Shown here: positions 26,933-32,488 of the stretch, piece after piece
Numbering within the stretch: the stretch's first letter is position 1
Layout: the number at the start of each line of letters is the position of its first letter
Assembly: GCF_000281085.1 (NCBI RefSeq)
Contig: NZ_JH767541.1
Location: 1 to 32,488 of the forward strand
Direction of reading: 5' to 3'
DNA length: 32,488 nt
DNA from: Catenovulum agarivorans YM01
Lineage (GTDB): Bacteria; Pseudomonadota; Gammaproteobacteria; Enterobacterales; Alteromonadaceae
The notes under the pieces: generated by a model
Databases searched by the model: none
Seen by the model: the letters and a program-made list of their open reading frames with translations, nothing else
Told to the model about the DNA's origin: nothing
Made by a program: the position numbers and the translations under genes

Positions 26933-28598
26933 TGATGAGTTTAAAGCGGTTCGAGAAATTGCTGATGCGGTGTGCGAAGAACAAGTTACTCCAGAACAGA
27001 TACAGCAACTAGAGCAATTGATCAAAGACAATCCCAAAGCAATGCGTTTTTATCTGGATTACGTGGGAATTCATACCTATTTATCATCTGGTGCTAGTCA
27101 AAATTTAGAATACGTATATAGACGCATCAGTACCGCAGAGGAGTTTATTGTTCGTGCACACAATAATACTTCGGTTCTATCGATCGGCAATGAAATAGAT
27201 TCATCAAAAGATACATGTCTTGGCGATGCCAGCGACCTTCCTAAAGTGAAGTTATGGAATAAAATAAAATTGGTTCTGTTTGCTGTCATTCTCTGTGCAT
27301 TTGTTGCTGTTGCTGTTGCTACTTGGGTGGTTTTGAAAGATAGGTTAGATCCGTTTAAAGCCGAAGTTATAGAAGGTCAATTTTCTATCGTTAATTTAGG
27401 CCAAATTAGCGAAAACTATTTGTATATAGGTGAATATAAGGCCAATCAAGAAGCACAATTAAAATTGGCGAGTGGAGAAATTATAAAGTTTACTAAAAAT
27501 AGTCTGTTTAAACTGGTTAATCCACATGAAATTAAGCTAATACGTGGCACTGTGTCGGTAGTTGGCGCGAATAACCATAACCTAGTTGTGCATGGCACTA
27601 AGTTTAGTTTGAATACCAATGGTGGAGACCTGCTTTTAGACCTAACAAAACATTACCCACAAATTGTAACTGGAGAGAAAACTACATTGATCCCTCAGCG
27701 TTGGCGTCCAACCCATTATTGGTCTTTTGATGGTAATGTTGACCGGGTAATAGATACAGCGGGTACAGCTCATGGCATTGCAGCTAGTGGCGCTCTGCGA
27801 ACAGAAGGCCTATTAGGCAAAGGTGCATATTATTTTGATAATAGCGTTAACGCACGTGTTGATGTTGGTAGTGGCGGAGGAACTGTGCCTGCTTCAGGGT
27901 CATTTGCAGTAAATGAAGGCATTACATTAGAAGCATTGGTAAAACCTGAATTTTCAGCAAGTGTTGGTGATATGGATGAAATTTTCCGAAAAGATCAAGA
28001 AGATAAAGAGCTACGCATTGTTTTAAGTTTTCAAAATGATATCCAGTATAAACCGTATTTGCGGCCTGATGGCGATTTTAAAGAGAGCTTAAGTTTTGGG
28101 CTTTACCTAGTTGGACAGGGTTATCATGAATTAAAATTACCATTAGATGGTCTAGAAGGACGACCAACTTTAGCAGATTTAAAAGATGGACGTGCGCACC
28201 ACATTGTCGCGACCTATAGTGTCAAAACAGGTTTAAAAGCTATATATATAGATGGTGTGCAACACGCTTCTTATCAGTATCCACCTGGATCTAAGATGCT
28301 TAGTGGTGGTGCTGGCGCGGCTAATATTGGCAATTCACCCAATAGACCTGTACCCGTAAGATCTACAGATGTTCGATTTGCCAACAACGAAGCTTTTGCG
28401 GGTACTATTGATGAAGTTGCCTTTTATGATTTTGCACTCACGCCATTTATGGTCGAGTTACATTTTAATAATTTGGGTCAGCACTTAAATTATTTTGGCT
28501 TACAGCCAAGTATTGATTTATTGCCAGAACGCACGCTAATTAATTTACCTACGAATTATATTGTCGAGCTAGACCCTACAACTGGCCTACCTTGGTAG
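26922..28598 (+). CDS. FecR-LamG transmembrane anti-sigma-like regulator
   Basis: 558 aa. Residues 1-80 (ADAVCEEQVTPEQIQQLEQLI, AMRFYLDYVGIHTYL) resemble the cytoplasmic anti-sigma region found beside planctomycete-type ECF factors. One membrane helix lies at about 115-137. The periplasmic part has a FecR domain at about 148-250 (EGQFSIVNLGQ, LASGEIIKFTKNSLFKL, IKLIRGTVSVVG, LVVHGTKFSL). Residues 264-520 form a concanavalin A/LamG-type lectin domain (HYWSFDGNVDRVIDTAG, GKGAYYFD, DGRAHHIVATYS, KAIYIDGVQHAS, GTIDEVAFYDFALT). In classical FecR the C-terminus contacts the receptor; here a lectin-like domain takes that place. Predicted job: hold the sigma factor at the membrane until glycan fragments bind. 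Ligand and mechanism are inference. Confidence 0.88.
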   Translation: MNYSDEFKAVREIADAVCEEQVTPEQIQQLEQLIKDNPKAMRFYLDYVGIHTYLSSGASQNLEYVYRRISTAEEFIVRAHNNTSVLSIGNEIDSSKDTCLGDASDLPKVKLWNKIKLVLFAVILCAFVAVAVATWVVLKDRLDPFKAEVIEGQFSIVNLGQISENYLYIGEYKANQEAQLKLASGEIIKFTKNSLFKLVNPHEIKLIRGTVSVVGANNHNLVVHGTKFSLNTNGGDLLLDLTKHYPQIVTGEKTTLIPQRWRPTHYWSFDGNVDRVIDTAGTAHGIAASGALRTEGLLGKGAYYFDNSVNARVDVGSGGGTVPASGSFAVNEGITLEALVKPEFSASVGDMDEIFRKDQEDKELRIVLSFQNDIQYKPYLRPDGDFKESLSFGLYLVGQGYHELKLPLDGLEGRPTLADLKDGRAHHIVATYSVKTGLKAIYIDGVQHASYQYPPGSKMLSGGAGAANIGNSPNRPVPVRSTDVRFANNEAFAGTIDEVAFYDFALTPFMVELHFNNLGQHLNYFGLQPSIDLLPERTLINLPTNYIVELDPTTGLPW

Positions 28599-28684
28599 GC
28601 TAGTGTTGTCCTGAGTTTGCTTAAATATCTACTTCTACTCCTTTTGTAAAAATAAGTTTAAATATTTTAACTTTTTTGTTTCAA

Positions 28685-28716
28685 GGGGTGTCAATTAATA
28701 CGTTGAGTCCCTCTTC
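28685..28716 (+). promoter_or_regulatory. Locus-wide bipartite element upstream of the TonB-dependent receptor
   Basis: GGGGTGTCAA (28685-28694), 13 nt, then TCCCTCTTC (28708-28716). The leader to the receptor ATG is long (105 nt) and carries two short hairpins: GCAGC/GCTGC around 28723-28741, and AAGGC/GCCTT at 28778-28793. No terminator is clear between the anti-sigma gene and this element. Confidence 0.65.
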
Positions 28717-28821
28717 TAACTAGCAGCAACCAATTAGCTGCAAAACTACTCATTCAATAACAAAAAGGTAAATGTCAAAGGCGCGCAAGCCTTAGAGCAT
28801 AACTCGATTCTGGAGATCCAA

Positions 28822-31800
28822 ATGAACGTATGTACCAATCGAAGTAATCACAAATTAAGTAGAGTCGCTTTGGCTCTTGCTGCGACGGGATTAATTTTTT
28901 CAATTAGCCATTCTGCAAATTCAGCTGAGCCAGTGGTAAATCAAACTAAGTTAACGGCGAAAGAGCGTGCGGCAAAACGAGAAGAAGTTGAAACCATTGA
29001 AGTAACAGGGGTTCGCGGTGCTTTAGAAAGTGCACTTAATACTAAACGTGAAGCTATTTCTATTGTAGATGCAATATCTGCCGCTGATATTGATGCGCTA
29101 CCAGCATTAGATTTGGGGGAAGCACTCCAAGCTATTCCTGGTATTCAGGTTAATCGAGATGAAGAGCGTCGTCAGTCGTCTATTAATTTACGCGGTTTAC
29201 CTGGTGGTTATACTAAAATTACAGCGAATGGTCAGTCGTTTGCTACACCAAGTAGAAGTAACCAAGATGTTGGTGATGCAAATCCATTTGGTAGTTTTGA
29301 GTCTGGTGTTTTTGATGGCGTAACTGTTTATAAATCGCCAACAGCGGCCATGCAAGAAGGTGGCGTAGCAGGTAATGTAGATAAAAGATTACAGCGAGCC
29401 CTAGCGAAAAAAGATGGTCAAATAAAAATAAATTTAGGAGGTCGTTATGAAGAATTACAAGGCAGTTGGAACAAACAGTTTTCAGTGTCTGTTTCAAAGC
29501 ACTTAATTAAAGATAAACTTGCAGTCGCTTTCAAATTAGCTGGCTCTGAACAAAATTTCCGTCGAGATACTTTGCATTTTAATAACTACGATGTACTAAA
29601 TGAATTGCAAACAGGTAAAGATAAATCTGATCAACAATTGTTTAAAGCAACTGACCAATATACCTCATTGGAAGAATTTAAGTTAGCCGCTGGTATTGCT
29701 TCTGATGCAGTAATCAATATACCGCGTGATTTGCGCCAAGTTGTCGAATTAAGTGGCGGTGACAGAATATCATTTACTGGTAATATTCAGCTGAAAGTGA
29801 CAGATAATTTAAAAATTAGTACCGACCTTTTATACACAAAGCGTGATCTTGATGACAACAAATGGGAGCAATTTAATTTCAGCGCTCCTCTTAACAACGC
29901 TGGCGTAACTATTGCGCCTAGATCAAACGATCTATTTTATTGGGGCAAAAATGATGCAGGTAAAGATGTGTATGGTTTATCAGCTGTTGAAATAACCAAT
30001 GTCAATTGGTCGGTTGGTAACCGTGTGTTTAACATGTATGAAGAAGCCAAAGGTATATTTATTGACGCTGAATACATGACCGATGAATGGAAGCTATCAG
30101 GAGCTGTATCTAAGTCTGAGTCAGAAAATATATTTAATCAAACTGGCGTTGACGTGCGTTACCAAGGCAATAAAAATCCAAAGAGTTTTTCCCCTACAGG
30201 AGTGAATGTTCACTTGCACACAGGTGAAGGCAATTTGGATGATTTTTTTGCTAAATTATTTTATGACGGCTCTGATACTTATGGAGTAACACCAGAATTA
30301 TCTGATAGAACTTTCTTATATCCAAACCCTGCTTATTCTAGTCAAAGTGTAAACGCAGACCGCTCAAAGCAAGATGATGGGAGTCAAAACAAAAAAGATA
30401 CGAGATTTTATGTATTTGGTGGAACTGATTCACCAAAACGTAATCTTGAAAGTATTAATGTAGACGCAACTAGATTTATCGACCTTGCTTTATTTCGTGA
30501 TAATTTAACTTTTGAAACATTTAGTTTTGGTGTTAGACAAGCAACAGAAGAATATAAGAATATTTTCTATAACCCTTCTGTTGCGGGTATAGATTTATCG
30601 GCAATTAAAGATGATTTGTTTACCCAAGATACAATAACAACCCGTGAAACGCCGTTTTTTGATGGGTTATTACCTAACGTATTTAATGCTGCTGAGGGCT
30701 GGTGGTCAATGGATACCGATCATGTAATTGCACAATTACAAAATGGGATGGATGATAGATTAGCCGCATTACGACTAGAAGAAGCTGAAAAATTAGCTGC
30801 TGATCCAAACTACATAGTTGCGCCTTACGATATTAATCCTGAAAATGGATTTGTGATAAATCGCAACAAAACGACTCGTGCACTTAGCCGATTTGGCAGC
30901 AATTTTGAAAATGTTCAAGATGTTTTTGCCGCCTATGTTATGACAGATTTTTCTGGTGAGGTTGGCAGTATTCCATTTACCGGTAATTTAGGTGGCCGAT
31001 ACGTAAAAACCGAAAATGTCATCACAGGAACTAATGCTGTGACAGATGAAAATGGCACGAGAGTTGAACCAATTGAGTTTATCAAAGACTATAGTAACTT
31101 TTTACCTTCTATGAATATGACGTTGGAATTGAGTGACGACGTTTTATTGCGAACAGCAGCATATAGAGGCATGGTACGACCAAATTTACGTAAGATGTCA
31201 CCAGCTTCAACTTATACCGAAAACGATACTAAAATTAGGATTGATTTACCTCAAGCTACACTAGAGGCTTATACAGCCGATAGTTTAGATTTATCTATAG
31301 AATGGTATAACCGAGAAGGTAGCGCAATATCGCTTGGTTTGTTCCAAAAAACGATAAGTGGATTAATACAAAATCGTAAGATTTGCCCTACGGGTGGTGG
31401 TGTTTTTGCGAGTGAAGTCGGTGAGTTACGTATAGAAACGCTAGAAAATGATGACTTTAAATGTTACCAAGTTGAAGATCATGTATACACGAATGACCAA
31501 GGTGAGGTGATAACGATGGAGCGTGAAGTTGACGTTAAAGATTATTATAACTCTGCAGACACGATTAAAGTAAAAGGTTTAGAAATTGCGACCCAGCAAA
31601 AACTCGATTTTTTGCCTTACCCTTGGAATGGTTTTGGTGGCATTTTAAATTACTCTTACGTAGAAACCACTTCTAGTGGTGTTGATGAATTAAAAGGCAT
31701 TTCACCCAACACATTTAACGCGATTGGTTATTGGGAAAACGATGGTATTAGTTTACGTTTAGCTTATAACTATCGTGATAGATATAAATTACAAGGTGGT

Positions 31801-32019
31801 AGTTCAATTGCAGGTTTAAATGATAAAAACGTAGTTGAGCGTGGTCAGCTAGATTTTTCAGCATCATATACCTTAAACAATAACGTTAAATTTAATTTAC
31901 GAGGATTCAATCTAACTAATGAAAAACGTATTGAATTTGATGGAGATAACGAGCGAGCTGTGCGTAAAATTAACTATGATGGCCGCACATACTCAGCAAG
32001 TGTGAGTTTTTCATTTTAA
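28822..32019 (+). CDS. TonB-dependent receptor for oligosaccharide uptake (no STN domain)
   Basis: A 1065-aa outer-membrane receptor of the TonB-Xanthomonas/Caulobacter type. The signal peptide ends near residue 35 (SANSA). A charged linker leads to a TonB-box-like ETIEVTGVRG (57-66) and the plug (SIVDAISAADIDALPALDLGEALQAIPG, RRQSSINLRGLPGG, FDGVTVYKSPTAAMQEGGVAG). The 22-strand barrel follows and ends in the usual aromatic residue (SVSFSF). There is no STN (secretin/TonB short N-terminal) domain, so it is not built to signal to FecR in the FecA manner. No SusD-like gene is nearby, as expected for gammaproteobacteria. It should import lyase products into the periplasm, where most enzymes of the locus act. 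The start is supported by GGAG 7 nt upstream. Confidence 0.95.
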   Translation: MNVCTNRSNHKLSRVALALAATGLIFSISHSANSAEPVVNQTKLTAKERAAKREEVETIEVTGVRGALESALNTKREAISIVDAISAADIDALPALDLGEALQAIPGIQVNRDEERRQSSINLRGLPGGYTKITANGQSFATPSRSNQDVGDANPFGSFESGVFDGVTVYKSPTAAMQEGGVAGNVDKRLQRALAKKDGQIKINLGGRYEELQGSWNKQFSVSVSKHLIKDKLAVAFKLAGSEQNFRRDTLHFNNYDVLNELQTGKDKSDQQLFKATDQYTSLEEFKLAAGIASDAVINIPRDLRQVVELSGGDRISFTGNIQLKVTDNLKISTDLLYTKRDLDDNKWEQFNFSAPLNNAGVTIAPRSNDLFYWGKNDAGKDVYGLSAVEITNVNWSVGNRVFNMYEEAKGIFIDAEYMTDEWKLSGAVSKSESENIFNQTGVDVRYQGNKNPKSFSPTGVNVHLHTGEGNLDDFFAKLFYDGSDTYGVTPELSDRTFLYPNPAYSSQSVNADRSKQDDGSQNKKDTRFYVFGGTDSPKRNLESINVDATRFIDLALFRDNLTFETFSFGVRQATEEYKNIFYNPSVAGIDLSAIKDDLFTQDTITTRETPFFDGLLPNVFNAAEGWWSMDTDHVIAQLQNGMDDRLAALRLEEAEKLAADPNYIVAPYDINPENGFVINRNKTTRALSRFGSNFENVQDVFAAYVMTDFSGEVGSIPFTGNLGGRYVKTENVITGTNAVTDENGTRVEPIEFIKDYSNFLPSMNMTLELSDDVLLRTAAYRGMVRPNLRKMSPASTYTENDTKIRIDLPQATLEAYTADSLDLSIEWYNREGSAISLGLFQKTISGLIQNRKICPTGGGVFASEVGELRIETLENDDFKCYQVEDHVYTNDQGEVITMEREVDVKDYYNSADTIKVKGLEIATQQKLDFLPYPWNGFGGILNYSYVETTSSGVDELKGISPNTFNAIGYWENDGISLRLAYNYRDRYKLQGGSSIAGLNDKNVVERGQLDFSASYTLNNNVKFNLRGFNLTNEKRIEFDGDNERAVRKINYDGRTYSASVSFSF

Positions 32020-32093
32020 TTGTTGAGTTAGTTGTCAATTCTTTAACGAGTGAGCTCGCAGTAGGAGAGTCGCTCATTGGTTTATAACGTTTA

Positions 32094-32124
32094 TTACAAG
32101 AGCATCATTTGGATGCTCTTGTAA
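32094..32124 (+). terminator. Strong hairpin after the TonB-dependent receptor
   Basis: TTACAAGAGCATC (32094-32106) and GATGCTCTTGTAA (32112-32124) are a perfect 13-bp inverted repeat with a 5-nt loop, 75 nt after the receptor stop. The T-run is missing, so it may be a 3'-end stabiliser or an inefficient terminator. Confidence 0.6.
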
Positions 32125-32172
32125 ATTGGCAAAATTACACCTTAAATTTTCTAATGGTAGTGTTTAGAAATC

Positions 32173-32215
32173 TGTGTCACTTCATTACAATGTTAATTCA
32201 AACAGGAGTGACACA
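32173..32215 (+). promoter_or_regulatory. Inverted repeat reaching the transposase ribosome binding site
   Basis: TGTGTCACT (32173-32181) and AGTGACACA (32207-32215) are exact complements. The stem takes in the last bases of AGGAG and the first A of the ATG. Read-through RNA from the upstream operon would fold and hide the start, a known way for insertion sequences to avoid activation by outside promoters. Confidence 0.45.
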
Positions 32216-32488
32216 TGTCTCAAGAATTCGATTTCAACAAAGCTTTAGAACAACTTCAATCAGGTAAAAAACTGACAGGCGCAGATGGTGTACTGACACC
32301 TCTCATTAAACAGCTCACCGAAGCTGCTCTAAAAGCTGAAATTGAACAGCACATAGAAAGCGAATCTGAACCTAATCGTAAAAATGGAACCACTAAAAAG
32401 ACGATTAAATCAACTCATGGTGAGTTTGAACTGGAGACCCCAAGAGACAGAGCGGGTACATTTGAACCGCAATTAATCAAGAAAAATC
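32215..32488 (+). CDS. IS256-family transposase, N-terminal part (cut by window edge)
   Basis: The frame is open from ATG 32215 to the window edge (91 codons), with AGGAG 6 nt upstream. The translation contains the family's N-terminal pattern: LTPLIKQLTEAALKAEIEQH, then NRKNGTTKKTIKS and FELETPRDRAGTFEPQLIKK. This region precedes the DDE catalytic domain, which is outside the window, so integrity of the transposase is unknown. It marks the edge of the PUL. Confidence 0.92.
   Translation, partial: MSQEFDFNKALEQLQSGKKLTGADGVLTPLIKQLTEAALKAEIEQHIESESEPNRKNGTTKKTIKSTHGEFELETPRDRAGTFEPQLIKKN

Larger units (their letters stand above)
32156..32488 (+). mobile_element. Left end of an IS256-family insertion sequence
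   Basis: The transposase start and its leader define the left part of an IS that continues past the window. The terminal repeat probably begins near GGTAGTGTTTAGAAATCTG (about 32156), by similarity to IS256-family ends as I know them. The exact boundary and target duplication cannot be fixed without the right end. Confidence 0.6.

Noticed and set aside
28599-28684. Terminator between the anti-sigma gene and the receptor
   Set aside because: A T-rich stretch is present but no convincing GC stem; only weak AT pairings are seen.
29243-29497. 84-codon open frame on the minus strand inside the receptor gene
   Set aside because: It lies opposite the conserved plug domain, with no start signal or recognisable protein features.

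Overview
The window is one polysaccharide-utilisation locus (PUL) of a marine gammaproteobacterium, probably an alteromonad (Catenovulum/Paraglaciecola-like). That placement rests on the AT-rich DNA, the lipoprotein and Sec-secreted CAZymes, a SusD-less TonB-dependent receptor of the Xanthomonas/Caulobacter type, and one- and two-gene operons on both strands. The enzyme set is two S1 sulfatases, two GH78 and one GH106 alpha-L-rhamnosidases, GH105 unsaturated-uronyl hydrolase, GH43, GH2 and four lyase-type proteins. It fits a sulfated glycan rich in rhamnose and uronic acid; ulvan from green algae is the best guess. This is inference from families, because no protein can be assigned to a characterised ulvan lyase family by eye.

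Layout: 1-2.6 kb (-) S1 sulfatase then a GH78-like gene cut by the window edge; 2.8-5.9 kb (+) GH2; 6.2-10.3 kb (+) GH78 and an alginate-lyase-fold lipoprotein; 10.5-14.1 kb (-) S1 sulfatase and GH105-DUF4861; 14.2-19.9 kb (+) heparinase II/III-like protein and GH106; 19.9-20.2 kb a 268-nt self-complementary element; 20.3-26.1 kb (+) GH43, a jelly-roll lyase with three Ig-like repeats, the scar of a deleted sulfatase gene, and a second heparinase II/III-like protein; 26.3-28.6 kb (+) ECF sigma factor and a FecR-LamG anti-sigma-like protein; 28.8-32.0 kb (+) TonB-dependent receptor; 32.2 kb to the end, the start of an IS256-family transposase.

The most striking observation is regulatory. A bipartite element, GGGGTGTCAA (or GGGGTATCA) - 13/14 nt - TCCCTATTCC, stands in the correct orientation upstream of six transcription units: sulfatase (-, 2.7 kb), GH78 (+, 6.1 kb), sulfatase-GH105 (-, 14.1 kb), heparinase-like/GH106 (+, 14.2 kb), GH43-lyase (+, 20.2 kb) and the receptor (+, 28.7 kb). 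I did not find it before the sigma gene. The sigma factor resembles the planctomycete/verrucomicrobial ECF type. Its partner has a cytoplasmic anti-sigma-like region, one membrane helix, a periplasmic FecR domain and a LamG lectin-like domain, while the receptor lacks an STN signalling domain. I therefore propose that the LamG domain senses glycan fragments in the periplasm and releases the sigma factor, which reads the shared element and switches on the PUL. This would differ from the FecI-FecR-FecA scheme.

No tRNA, rRNA or CRISPR array was seen. Intergenic stretches of about 200-400 bases are described under the regulatory and repeat entries.
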